From contig NZ_JARXVH010000015.1 in assembly GCF_029892565.1 (NCBI RefSeq), positions 62,001-126,000 of the forward strand: DNA of 64,000 nucleotides. The letters are read 5' to 3'. This stretch comes from Streptomyces pseudovenezuelae (GTDB lineage Bacteria > Actinomycetota > Actinomycetes > Streptomycetales > Streptomycetaceae). The notes beneath the pieces are model-generated. The model was not told where the DNA came from. It worked only from the letters and a program-made list of their open reading frames with translations, and ran no database searches. Shown piece after piece: positions 40,582 through 49,107 of the stretch; positions within the stretch are counted from its first letter, which is position 1, and the number at the start of each line of letters is the position of its first letter. The position numbers and the translations under genes were made by a program.

Positions 40582-41942
40582 GGCAGTTGCTCTCCTGGCG
40601 GTACGTCGAGCACGACCTCCACCGTCCAGCCGTGGCCGGTGTCGCCCGGGCCGACGACGACGGTCCCGCCGTACATGGCGGCCCGCTGGCGGATGCCGAC
40701 GAGCCCGTGACCGGGGTTGTCCTCGTGCCCGGCCTGCTTCGCGCGCAGCGGCGCCCCCGGTGGTACGCCGGTGTCGGCGACCCTGATCCTGGCCTGTCCC
40801 GCCTCGACCGCGACCGTGACCTCCGCGCACGCGCCGGTCCCCGCGTGCTTGAGGGTGTTAGTCAGGGACTCCTGGACGACCCGGTACACGGTCAGCTGCA
40901 CGCCGCTACCCAGGGCGTCGAGTTCGCCCACGGTCCGGTAGGTGACGGAGAGGCCTGCCGCGCGCACCCGCGCGATGAGGGGATCCAGGTCGGCGATCCC
41001 GGGCTGCGGGCCGAGCAGGCGTTCGTCCTCCTGGCCCTCGCGCAGGACGCCCAGCACCCGGCGCAGTTCGTTCATGGCCTGGCGGCCGGTGTCGCCGAGG
41101 ACGCGCAGTGCCTCGGCGGAGCGCTCGCCGCGGTTGGCGGCGAGGGTCGCGGCGCCGTCGGCGACGCTGACCATGACGGAGAGGTTGTGGCCGACGATGT
41201 CGTGCATCTCGCGGGCGACCCGGGAGCGCTCGGCGGCGGCGGTGAGCCGCACGCGCTGCTCCTGCTCGATCTCGACCCGTCTGGCCCGGTCCTCAAGGGC
41301 CGCCAGATACATCTGCTGGATGCGCAGCGCCAGGCCGACGGCGACGGACGCGGTCACCGTGCCCAGCAGGAGGAAGCCGCTGAGCACGGGGTGGTCCCCC
41401 CTGCCGGGGACCAGCACGAAGGCGGCCAGCAGCAGTTCGCCCGCCGTCAGCGCGACGGCCCAGCCCAGCATCCGCAGGGAACCGTGGCGGGCCAGGGTGT
41501 ACAGGGCGACGAGCCCGGCGAGCCCGGTGGGCAGCCACGCCTCCAGCGACCACTGGACGATCGACACGAGCGCGATCACGAAGAACGTGATCGTCGGGGC
41601 CTTGCGGCGCCACCACAGGGGAGTGACGTGCGCGGCGACGAAGAGGCACAGGACGCCGACCGGCAGCTGGGTGCGGGGGTCGGCGTCGCCGAAGGGAGAC
41701 GTCGCCGCTCTGTCGTCGCGCAGCAGGACGGGCAGCGTGATGAGCACGATGACCAGCGCCAGCGCGGTGTCGACCAGCCACGGGTGCCGGGCGCCCAGCC
41801 ACGGCCGGCGCCCCCGGTCGCCCAGCAGCCGGTCCAGCAGCGAGTGCGTCCACACGCTGTCGGACCCGGGGAGCGGCGGCCGGGCCGTCCCCGGGCCGAT
41901 GTCCGGGGCGGCGGCCGCGCGGTGCGGACTCATGACCACCAT
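40578..41942 (-). CDS. Sensor histidine kinase (HisKA_3)
   Basis: 454 aa. About five or six membrane helices (~55-205) with little extracytoplasmic sequence, then H-box AREMHDIVGHNLSVMVS and HATPase with DTGVPPG and GHGLVGIRQRAAMYGG. Intramembrane-sensing kinases of this form are often coupled to ABC exporters, as here. ATG 41942 or 41933 (MSPHRAA). Partner regulator overlaps downstream. Confidence 0.92.
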   Translation of the reverse strand: MVVMSPHRAAAAPDIGPGTARPPLPGSDSVWTHSLLDRLLGDRGRRPWLGARHPWLVDTALALVIVLITLPVLLRDDRAATSPFGDADPRTQLPVGVLCLFVAAHVTPLWWRRKAPTITFFVIALVSIVQWSLEAWLPTGLAGLVALYTLARHGSLRMLGWAVALTAGELLLAAFVLVPGRGDHPVLSGFLLLGTVTASVAVGLALRIQQMYLAALEDRARRVEIEQEQRVRLTAAAERSRVAREMHDIVGHNLSVMVSVADGAATLAANRGERSAEALRVLGDTGRQAMNELRRVLGVLREGQEDERLLGPQPGIADLDPLIARVRAAGLSVTYRTVGELDALGSGVQLTVYRVVQESLTNTLKHAGTGACAEVTVAVEAGQARIRVADTGVPPGAPLRAKQAGHEDNPGHGLVGIRQRAAMYGGTVVVGPGDTGHGWTVEVVLDVPPGEQLP

Positions 41943-41955
41943 TGTCCGGTACCGA

Positions 41956-42807
41956 TCAGGCGTCCGTGCTGATGAGCCGCCCGGCCGCCCCGACCAGCGC
42001 CAGGGCCACCCAGCCCGCGAAGACCGCGAGCCCCGCTCCCGGGGAGAGGGAGCCGGAGGACTGGTGCAGGGCGTAGACGGCCTGGCCCGCGTTGCTGGGG
42101 AAGTACGGGCTGAGTGTGTCGTTCCACGAGTCGGGCAGCAGGGAGGCCAGTCCGGGCAGGATCAGCAGGATGCCGACCAGGGCCGCGATGGCCCCGGCGG
42201 AGGAGCGGATCAGCATGCCGAGGGCCACGCCGAACACGGCGACCAGGGCGAGGTAGAGGCCGGCACCGGCCAGGCTGCGCAGCACCCCGTCGTCGCCCAG
42301 GGACAGGGCGATGTCGGTGCCGTCCAGACCCGGCGCCCCGAACTCGAAGGCGGCCAAGGCGCCGACGGCGGTGAGCACCAGGGCGACCGGCCCGATCACG
42401 GCGGCCTTGGCCCACAGCACTGGCAGCCGGCGCGGGACCGCGGTGAGCGTGGAGCGGATCATGCCGGTGGTGTACTCGCCGGCGGAGAGCAGTACGCCGA
42501 GCACCCCCATGGCGAGCGAGGCGAAGGTCACGCCGGTCAGGGCCAGGCTCACGGCGTCGCTGTCGCCGCTGTCGCCCCCGGGGCCGGGCCGTCCGCCAGC
42601 GACGGCGTCGGGACTGTAGGTGTGGGAGGCGATCGTGCCGAACAGGATCAGCAGGAACACGGCGACGCCCAGGGTGATCCAACTGGAGCGCAGGGACCAG
42701 AACTTGGCCCACTCCGAGCGCAGCACGCGCGGTCCGGTCACCTTGTGCACGGTCGTGCGGGGCGGGGCCGGGGCCGGCGTCGTGGACAGGTCGGTGACGG
42801 TCATCAT
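41956..42807 (-). CDS. ABC-2-type transporter permease
   Basis: 283-aa membrane component with about six helices after a ~40-residue cytoplasmic head (VLRSEWAKFWSLRSSWITLG is the usual ABC-2 opening). The start ATG overlaps the ATPase stop (ATGA). With the ATPase it forms an exporter probably controlled by the co-transcribed two-component pair. Confidence 0.88.
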   Translation of the reverse strand: MMTVTDLSTTPAPAPPRTTVHKVTGPRVLRSEWAKFWSLRSSWITLGVAVFLLILFGTIASHTYSPDAVAGGRPGPGGDSGDSDAVSLALTGVTFASLAMGVLGVLLSAGEYTTGMIRSTLTAVPRRLPVLWAKAAVIGPVALVLTAVGALAAFEFGAPGLDGTDIALSLGDDGVLRSLAGAGLYLALVAVFGVALGMLIRSSAGAIAALVGILLILPGLASLLPDSWNDTLSPYFPSNAGQAVYALHQSSGSLSPGAGLAVFAGWVALALVGAAGRLISTDA

Positions 42808-43733
42808 GCAGCCTTTCGTGCGGCGCCGGCCGGAGCACTCTGGTACTCGACGGAGTCGCGGGTGAGGTCCATGAACGCCGATTCCAAGGAGGCGGCCTGC
42901 GGGGTGAGTTCGTACAGCGCCACCCCGTGCTCGGCCGCGATCGCGCCGATCTCCCGGGCGTCGCGCCCGCGGACCATGAGCTCCTCGGCGGACGACGAGG
43001 TGATCGTGACGTCGGGGCCGACCAGCAGCGAGCGCAGCTTGGCGGTGTCGGCGGTGGCGACCTTCACCGCTCCGCTGCCCGCGTCCCGGGTGAAGTCGTC
43101 GACCGTGGTGTCCGCGAGCAGCCGGCCGCGGCCGATGATCACCAGGTGGTCGGCGATCTGCGCGGTCTCGCTCATCAGGTGCGAGGAGAGCATCACGGCC
43201 CGTCCCTCGTCGGCCAGTTGGCGCAGCAGGTTGCGCACCCACAGCACGCCCTCGGGGTCGAGGCCGTTGACCGGTTCGTCGAGCATGACGATCGACGGGT
43301 CACCGAGCAGGGCGGCGGCGATACCGAGCCGCTGACCCATGCCGAGCGAGAAGGCGCCCACGCGCTTTCCGGCCACGCTGGTCAGTCCGGCAAGCTCGAT
43401 GACCTCGTCGACCCGGCTGCGGGCGATGCCATGGGTGTAGGCGAGGGCCATCAGGTGGTTGAGCGCGGTGCGGCCCGGGTGCACCGACTTGGCCTCCAGC
43501 AGGGCGCCGACCTCGTGCAGGGGCGCCGAATGGCGGGCGTAGGTATGGCCGTTGACGGTGACCGAGCCGTCGGTGGGCGAGTCCAGGCCGACGACCATGC
43601 GCATGGTCGTGGACTTGCCCGCGCCGTTGGGACCGAGGAATCCGGTCACCTCACCGGCCTTGGCGGTGAAGCTCAGATTGTCGACGACCGTCTTGTCCCC
43701 GTACCGCTTCGTCAGTTGACGTACCTCGATCAT
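42804..43733 (-). CDS. ABC transporter ATPase (drug-export/ABC-2 class)
   Basis: 309 aa. Walker A GPNGAGKST, signature FSLGMGQRLGIA, Walker B IVMLDEPVNGLDPEG, H-loop SSHLMSE, and the C-terminal accessory domain seen in antibiotic-export ATPases. First gene of a four-gene operon (ATPase, permease, histidine kinase, response regulator). Substrate unknown. Confidence 0.93.
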   Translation of the reverse strand: MIEVRQLTKRYGDKTVVDNLSFTAKAGEVTGFLGPNGAGKSTTMRMVVGLDSPTDGSVTVNGHTYARHSAPLHEVGALLEAKSVHPGRTALNHLMALAYTHGIARSRVDEVIELAGLTSVAGKRVGAFSLGMGQRLGIAAALLGDPSIVMLDEPVNGLDPEGVLWVRNLLRQLADEGRAVMLSSHLMSETAQIADHLVIIGRGRLLADTTVDDFTRDAGSGAVKVATADTAKLRSLLVGPDVTITSSSAEELMVRGRDAREIGAIAAEHGVALYELTPQAASLESAFMDLTRDSVEYQSAPAGAARKAA

Positions 43734-43913
43734 GGGGGCCTTTCCTGCCTGAACTCGGTCGCGGATACGCCGCGGTGTCCGAGTTCGACGCTATGGGCGC
43801 GGCAGGCCGAGGCCGTGGGCCCCAGGGGGAATCTTCGCGGGGCGAGTGGTACCGCGGTACCACGACGAGGTACGCCCTCGCGGCGGTCCGGACCCTCCTC
43901 AGAGGGCCGCCCA

Positions 43914-44095
43914 TCACCGCCCGGCGAGCAGCGCGGCCACCCCGAACTCGAACCGCTCGTCGAAGGACGCCGGCGCGAGATGCCCGGCCACGCGGTGGAG
44001 CGAGGGATGGGTGGTCTCGGAGATCGCCCGCGCCAGGATGTCGCCCAGGGGCCGGTGGTCGACCGCCTGCTCCTCCTGGGTGAGGCCGAGTACAT
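43914..44095 (-). pseudogene. C-terminal remnant of a TetR-family regulator
   Basis: About 58 residues ending in FDERFEFGVAALLAGR, the characteristic C-terminus of a large TetR subgroup, preceded by DVLGLTQEEQAVDHRPLGDILARAI. The frame upstream of ~44095 reads antisense to the SDR gene, so the DNA-binding domain and most of the ligand domain are gone. A deletion has apparently removed them together with the divergent promoter and the start of the SDR gene. Confidence 0.7.
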
Positions 44096-44819
44096 CCTCA
44101 CCGGCGCCACCCGCGGGCTGGGTTACGCCGTCGCCCGTGAACTGGTCGCCGACGGCGCCAAGGTGGTCGTCACCGGCCGCGACGAGAAGCGCGCCACCGA
44201 GGCGGCGGCCGAGCTGGGCCCGAACGCGGCCGGAGTCGCCGTCGACAACTCCGACCCCCAGGCACCGCACCAACTGATCGCCACCGCACGGGAGTTGTTC
44301 GGCGCTTTCGACGGCATCCTCATCAGCGTGGGCGGCCCGCCCGCGGGCAACGTGGCGGCCACGACCGACGAACAGTGGCAGGCGGCCTTCGAGTCGGTGT
44401 TCCTGGGCGCGGTACGGCTGGCCCGAGCGGCAGCCGCGGAGTTGGAGGCCGGGGGTTCGATCGGCTTCGTCCTGTCCGGCACGGCACACGAACCGGCCCC
44501 CGGGATGGCCATCTCCAACGGCCTGCGCCCCGGCCTCGCCGGCTTCGCCAAGTCCCTCGCGGACGAACTCGGCCCGCGCGGAATCCGCGTCTTCGGGTTG
44601 CTGCCGGGGCGCATCGGCACGGATCGCATGCGCGAGCCGGACGGGTCGGCGCCCGATCCCGAGTCCAGGCGGGCCACCAACGAGGCCGCGATTCCGCTAC
44701 GGCGGTACGGGGCGCCGGAGGAGTTCGGGCGCGCGGGGGCGTTCGTGATGTCGCCGGCGGCTTCTTATGTGACCGGGGTGATGGTGTCGGTGGATGGTGG
44801 GGCGCGGCGTGGGTTCTGA
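44055..44819 (+). CDS. SDR-family oxidoreductase, 5'-truncated/re-started
   Basis: Family sequence begins abruptly at YILTGATRGLGYAVARE (~44089), lacking the usual ~8-residue opening and its start codon. In frame upstream the DNA is TetR antisense. GTG 44055, after AGGGG, would give a 254-aa protein with 12 foreign residues. The Rossmann motif TGATRGLG is intact, but the usual Y-x3-K is replaced by SNGLRPGLAGFAKSLADEL, as in a divergent SDR subgroup. Expression is uncertain because the native promoter is lost. Confidence 0.6.
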   Translation: MVDRLLLLGEAEYILTGATRGLGYAVARELVADGAKVVVTGRDEKRATEAAAELGPNAAGVAVDNSDPQAPHQLIATARELFGAFDGILISVGGPPAGNVAATTDEQWQAAFESVFLGAVRLARAAAAELEAGGSIGFVLSGTAHEPAPGMAISNGLRPGLAGFAKSLADELGPRGIRVFGLLPGRIGTDRMREPDGSAPDPESRRATNEAAIPLRRYGAPEEFGRAGAFVMSPAASYVTGVMVSVDGGARRGF

Positions 44820-44953
44820 CCGTTGCCGCGGCCGGCCGGGGTCCGACGGCCCGCGCTCGTCGCGTCAGGGCCGGTGTGCTGCGGTGATCGGGGGATTTTC
44901 ACGCGCATACCGGTAGCACCTGAACGAACTGACGACCGCGGGCCGTCGGGGTC

Positions 44954-45844
44954 TCAGTTGACGCTGAGCCAGATGTGCGCGTCGGGCTCTTCCGCGTCCT
45001 GTTCCGATCGGGGTGCCGTAGCGAGGCCGTCCGGGTCGGCCGTGCCGTCGGGTTCCGGGCCGCCGTTCTCGGGTTCGGGATACATGAAGAAGTCGCTCCT
45101 CTCGGTTTCCAGGAACAGCGGGGCCGAGGGCGGTGTGCTCGCCGACATCCCCACCGCGCAGACGTAACCGCCGGGAAGACGGCACACCGTGAACTCGCCC
45201 GCGGTGTACGGGGTTCGGGCGGCGGACAGCCCCCGCGTTCCGCTCCGCCAGCGGAACCCGACGCGCTTCATGCCCGCGCGCAGGCCCTCGCCGGTCAGCT
45301 TCGTCGCGGCTTCCTTCAGCGCCCACAGCATCGCCCTGGGCTCCCCGCCCTGCCGCACCGGGGGCAGGGCGGAGATCTCCGCGGGGGTGAGGAAGGCGCT
45401 GTCCGGCAGCGCGGCCACCCGGGAGATCTCCTCCACGTCCACGCCCACCCGTCCGCCGAGCGCCACGGCCGCGACCGCGTAACGTCCGCTGTGCGCCATG
45501 CTCACGGACAGGTGCGGCTGCGCCACGACGTACGGGGTCCCCAGGCGGCGCCGCCCGAGCCCGAGGGCGGTCCAGGGTGTGCCGAGCAGTTGGGAAGCGG
45601 CCTGGAGGGCGAGCCACCGGGCCAACACCGAGCGGGTCCGGTCGGCGGGACGGCCCAGGCGGGCGATCCGTTCCTGGTCGCCGGTGGAGAGCCGGGGCAG
45701 GATCGCCCGGGCCGCCGCCTCGCTCCCCGGTGCCTGGAGGTCGCAGGCGAGAACAAGACTCTTCGGGGCCGGGGCCCGGGGTGGCGTCAGGGCCGAGGCC
45801 GGTGCCAGGGTCCGGGCCGGTGCCGGTTCCGCCCTCGCGGTCAT
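44954..45844 (-). CDS. 4'-phosphopantetheinyl transferase (Sfp type)
   Basis: 296 aa. Transfers phosphopantetheine from CoA to the ACP Ser, turning apo- into holo-ACP. Sfp-type metal and CoA motifs are clear: SMAHSGRYAVAAVA, GVDVEEI (~134-140) and WALKEAATKLTGEG (~173-186). The last ~60 residues are an acidic, low-complexity tail not needed by the family. Start ATG 45844 overlaps the stop of the 63-residue gene. It is the last gene of the polyketide operon, probably dedicated to its ACP. Confidence 0.92.
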   Translation of the reverse strand: MTARAEPAPARTLAPASALTPPRAPAPKSLVLACDLQAPGSEAAARAILPRLSTGDQERIARLGRPADRTRSVLARWLALQAASQLLGTPWTALGLGRRRLGTPYVVAQPHLSVSMAHSGRYAVAAVALGGRVGVDVEEISRVAALPDSAFLTPAEISALPPVRQGGEPRAMLWALKEAATKLTGEGLRAGMKRVGFRWRSGTRGLSAARTPYTAGEFTVCRLPGGYVCAVGMSASTPPSAPLFLETERSDFFMYPEPENGGPEPDGTADPDGLATAPRSEQDAEEPDAHIWLSVN

Positions 45845-46032
45845 GCCGGCCCCAGCCGTACGAAGGGCCGGGCCAGGGCTTCGAAGAGGTCCGCGTCGCC
45901 CTCCGCCTCGCTCTCCGTACGTGCGGCAGTGGCATTGATGCCCGGGGCGAAGATGCTCAGCGCCGCGACCAAAGGGTGTTCTGCGTCCGCGAGGGGCAGC
46001 GGCGGCGGGGGCGTGTTCGTCGCGCCGGCCAT
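45841..46032 (-). CDS. 63-residue protein of unknown function in the polyketide operon
   Basis: Reads MAGATNTPPPPLPL, then HPLVAALSIFAPGINATAARTESEAEGDADLFEALARPFVRLGPA. A Pro-rich start is followed by one amphipathic stretch; no signal peptide or metal motif. Evidence for a real gene is its position: between hydrolase and PPTase with an ATGA overlap to the PPTase. I do not recognise a family. Confidence 0.6.
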   Translation of the reverse strand: MAGATNTPPPPLPLADAEHPLVAALSIFAPGINATAARTESEAEGDADLFEALARPFVRLGPA

Positions 46033-46078
46033 CAGCGTTCTCCCTGCCGCTGCCCGGCGGCCTCGTAGCGACTCCCCG

Positions 46079-46987
46079 TCATGTCCGTCGCCCCTCTCCC
46101 TCTCCCGCTCGTCGCCTGCCACGCAGGCATTCCTCCGCGAAGCCGAGTGCCCGCAGGTGGTAGGCCCGGGCCGCCCAACCGAGGCTGATGTTGTGGCCCG
46201 CGTCGGGCTGGTGGTCGATCAGGACGCGGGGTGCCGCTCCCAGTCGGCCGCGCAGCCGGGCGAGCGCCGACGGGTCCCGGCGCCACCAGGCCTCGTACTC
46301 GGCGAAGGTGAACCGGACGGGCACGCGGACCCGGCCCGCCAGCGCGGCGAACACCTCGGGCCACCGGGCGGCGTCGTCGAGTTCACGCGGCGGCGCCGGG
46401 GCGACGACATCGACGCTGGACTGAAATGTTCCCGGCGGATACAGCCTCAGCGGCCCCCAGTTGAGCTTCCAGCTCCCGGCCCGCGTGCTCGGCGCGGTGG
46501 GCGGGACCACGTATTCGTCACCGCAGCCGGACACGTCCAGGCCGAACAGTCCGGGAACCGTGCCGTCCGCCGCCATCCGCAGCGCCGGCTTGCTGCCGAA
46601 GGAGTGGGCCACGAGGAAGATCCCCGCGCCTGTCTCGTAGTGCGCCGCCAGTCCGCGCAGCGCCACGGCCAGGGTGGCGGCCTGCTCCACGACCCCTTGT
46701 CCGTAAGGGAGTTGCCCGGCCGACGCCCCGTAACCGGGACGGTCCACGGCCACGACCGCGAAACCCAGTTCCGCGGCGACGGCCAGCAGCGAGGTCTCCG
46801 GGTGGGCCGGTCCGTCGAAGTACGCCGAACTCATCCCGGCCCCGTGCAGGGCGACGATCATCGCCCTGGGCGGGACGTGTGCCGGCCGGGCCAGTCGGGC
46901 GGAGAGCGTGATGCCGTCCGCGTCCAGGGTGATGTGCCGCTGGTCGACCACCCGCTCCGGGAGCCGGACCGGGGGTGCCGTGGTCAT
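46079..46987 (-). CDS. Alpha/beta hydrolase of the polyketide operon
   Basis: 302 aa. Alpha/beta-hydrolase fold: oxyanion region ALHGAGMSSAYFDGPAHPETS, nucleophile elbow LVAHSFGSKPA (Ser ~140), and His in HQPDAGHNISLG near the C-terminus. Likely a thioesterase-like editing or release enzyme for the polyketide, or a tailoring hydrolase; not resolvable by eye. ATG 46987 overlaps the aromatase/cyclase stop (ATGA). Confidence 0.82.
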   Translation of the reverse strand: MTTAPPVRLPERVVDQRHITLDADGITLSARLARPAHVPPRAMIVALHGAGMSSAYFDGPAHPETSLLAVAAELGFAVVAVDRPGYGASAGQLPYGQGVVEQAATLAVALRGLAAHYETGAGIFLVAHSFGSKPALRMAADGTVPGLFGLDVSGCGDEYVVPPTAPSTRAGSWKLNWGPLRLYPPGTFQSSVDVVAPAPPRELDDAARWPEVFAALAGRVRVPVRFTFAEYEAWWRRDPSALARLRGRLGAAPRVLIDHQPDAGHNISLGWAARAYHLRALGFAEECLRGRRRAGEGEGRRT

Positions 46988-47949
46988 GTCCGGCCTTCCC
47001 CGACAGGTCCTTCCCCGGCGAGTCCTTCCGCGTACGCCTTCGCGATGGTGAGCGTCGCCACGCTGTTGGTGCTGAGCGCGATGCGCACGTACTCGATCGC
47101 GTCCTGCACCGTCGCCCGCTCGCCCAACACCTCCGAAATCGTGGCCGTGTTGACCGTGAAGGTGTGCTGCGAGGAGGCCGCGACCCCGTCGTCGGTCGGC
47201 GTGAAGGTCCAGCGGCCCGTGTGCAGGGTGATCAGCGCGGGCAGCGTGATCTGCTTGTAGACGATCCGGTCGGGAGCCAGTCCCACGCGGTACGACTTCG
47301 TGGTGTGCGTGGTGCCGTCCTTGGACAGCGTGTCCATCTCCAACGTCTGCAGGCCCGGCGCGGGTTGGTCGAGGCGGACCGTCACCACGTGGGGCAGCCG
47401 CTCGGTCCACAGATCGGCTTGGTAGACGAAGTCGTAGACGTCCTGGGCCCGGCCCCTGATCCGGACCGTGTCCTCGAAGGAGCAGGTCAGTTCGTCGGTC
47501 GCGGCCTTCGACTCGGCGAGCGCCTTGAGGGAGTCGAGTTCGGCGCGGGAGTTGCGGTCCACGACCTCCTCCAGCCAGGTCAGACCGCTGTCGTCCACGG
47601 CCCGGAAGTCGTGGCCGAGCCGCACCAGCGCCTCCCCGGACGGCAGGTCCTCGATCTGCCAGGTTCCGCCCATGGCGGCGACCGGGGGCGAACTGACCTC
47701 CTGCCGGAACTCGATACGGCGCCTCTCCGGGTCCAGGGTGCGGTGCGAGGTCCAGTTCTTGACGGTGTCGCCGGCCGTCGCCCAGATGCGGATACGTTCC
47801 TCGCGCTCACCACGCTCCACCTGGTCGACGTGGATGTTCGGCGGGAACAGCTGAGGCCAGTTCTCCGCCCGCGCCAGCAGACGGTAGATGTCCTCGGCGG
47901 CTGCCGCGATCTTGATCTCGTGCTCGGACGTGCGCGGTTGGGACGGCAT
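46984..47949 (-). CDS. Didomain aromatase/cyclase (ActVII class, two SRPBCC domains)
   Basis: 321 aa. Closes and aromatises the first ring of a C-9-reduced poly-beta-ketone. Two START/SRPBCC domains: ~5-140 (WPQLFPPNIHVDQVERG ... RIRIWATAGDTVKNWTSHRTLDPERRRIEFRQEVSSPPVAAMGGTW) and ~160-310 (VRIRGRAQDVYDFVYQADLWTERLPHV). The first domain matches ActVII almost motif for motif. Didomain enzymes pair with C-9 ketoreductases in known pathways, which fits the adjacent gene. Confidence 0.94.
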   Translation of the reverse strand: MPSQPRTSEHEIKIAAAAEDIYRLLARAENWPQLFPPNIHVDQVERGEREERIRIWATAGDTVKNWTSHRTLDPERRRIEFRQEVSSPPVAAMGGTWQIEDLPSGEALVRLGHDFRAVDDSGLTWLEEVVDRNSRAELDSLKALAESKAATDELTCSFEDTVRIRGRAQDVYDFVYQADLWTERLPHVVTVRLDQPAPGLQTLEMDTLSKDGTTHTTKSYRVGLAPDRIVYKQITLPALITLHTGRWTFTPTDDGVAASSQHTFTVNTATISEVLGERATVQDAIEYVRIALSTNSVATLTIAKAYAEGLAGEGPVGEGRT

Positions 47950-47983
47950 GGGGGCTCCTCGGGTGGGGACGGGCGCGGTGGGG

Positions 47984-48769
47984 TCAGAAGTTGCCGAGTC
48001 CGCCGCAGACGTTCAGGGCCTGGGAGGTGATGGACGCCGCCGGGTCGGAGGCCAGGTAACCGACCAGACCGGCCACTTCCTCGGGGGTCGAGTAGCGGCC
48101 CAGCGGGATCTTGGCCTGGAACTTCTCCAGGATGTCGGTCTCCGAAGCGCCGGACAGCAGGGCGTAATTCTGACGGACGCGCTCGGCCATCGGCGTCTCG
48201 ACGTACCCGGGGCAGACCGCGTTGACGGTGATGCCGGTGGGGGCGAGCTCGTTGCCCAGCGCCTTGGTGAAGCCGACGACGCCGTGTTTGGAGGCGGAGT
48301 ACGGCGCCCCGAGGACGACCCCCTGCTTGCCCGCGGTGGAGGCGATGTTGATGATGCGGCCCCGGCTCTTGTCGCGCATGCCGCCCGCGGTGAGGACCTC
48401 CCGGGTCAGCCGGAACACGCTGTTGAGATTGGTGTCGACGATGTCGTCCCACAGTTCGTCGGTGATGCCGGCGGTGACCCCGCCGCCGCTGATGCCCGCG
48501 TTGTTGACGAGTACGTCCACCGTCCCGAACCGGTCGACGGCGGCCCGGACGTACCCGCGTATCGAGTCCACCGAGCGCACGTCGAGGACCGCGCCGTCGA
48601 CGTCGAGCTGCTCCTCCTGAAGCCGCTTGACCGTGGTCAGCACCTTGTCCTCGGTCCGTGAACCGATGAACACCCGGTGGCCCTGCCCGGCCAGCAACCG
48701 GGCCACGGCCAGGCCGATCCCGCTCGTCGCGCCGGTCACCAGGGCGACCCGCTGCTCCTGCTGTGTCAT
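47984..48769 (-). CDS. Polyketide C-9 ketoreductase (ActIII class)
   Basis: 261-aa NADPH-dependent SDR. TGATSGIG cofactor motif (~14-21), NNAG, catalytic NIASTAGKQGVVLGAPYSASKHGVVGFTKALG, and the C-terminus ALNVCGGLGNF are close to ActIII. It should reduce the C-9 carbonyl of the nascent chain. The class call rests on recalled ActIII sequence. Lies 15 bp after the ACP gene's stop in the same operon. Confidence 0.94.
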   Translation of the reverse strand: MTQQEQRVALVTGATSGIGLAVARLLAGQGHRVFIGSRTEDKVLTTVKRLQEEQLDVDGAVLDVRSVDSIRGYVRAAVDRFGTVDVLVNNAGISGGGVTAGITDELWDDIVDTNLNSVFRLTREVLTAGGMRDKSRGRIINIASTAGKQGVVLGAPYSASKHGVVGFTKALGNELAPTGITVNAVCPGYVETPMAERVRQNYALLSGASETDILEKFQAKIPLGRYSTPEEVAGLVGYLASDPAASITSQALNVCGGLGNF

Positions 48770-48784
48770 CTCTCCCTGTTCCTT

Positions 48785-49051
48785 TCAGGCGGCCGAAACG
48801 GCGAGGTGGTCGCCGACGGCTCCGATGAAGGCGCGGGGTGTCGTGGCGTCGCCGATGACGGACTCGTCGAGGGTGATGCCGTACTCCCGCTCGATGCGGC
48901 TGGCCGTCTCCAGCAGTGCGAGGGAGTCGTAGCCGATGTCGCTGAACTCGGTGTCGAGGGCGTCTCCTTCGAGACCGCCGCCCTCCGGGGCGCCGGAACC
49001 TTCGAGGAGGATGCGCTGGAGGTCGTCGAGAGTGAACGTGGGCTGGGACAT
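48785..49051 (-). CDS. Acyl carrier protein of the type II polyketide synthase
   Basis: 88 aa. Carries the growing chain on a phosphopantetheine arm at the Ser of GYDSLALLE (~41-48). Four-helix ACP pattern: FTLDDLQRILLEG, then EFSDIGYDSLALLETASRIEREYGI, then TPRAFIGAVGDHL. Start ATG 49051. Between CLF and KR genes, as in many aromatic clusters. Confidence 0.95.
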   Translation of the reverse strand: MSQPTFTLDDLQRILLEGSGAPEGGGLEGDALDTEFSDIGYDSLALLETASRIEREYGITLDESVIGDATTPRAFIGAVGDHLAVSAA

Positions 49052-49107
49052 GAGGGTTCTGCCTTTCGTGGGTGAGGGTGCTCTCGTGGGTGAAGGTGCC
49101 GAAGAGC

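Noticed and set aside
40578..43733. ABC/two-component operon as part of the polyketide cluster
   Set aside because: It is separated from the cluster by the TetR/SDR scar and has the look of a common core module.
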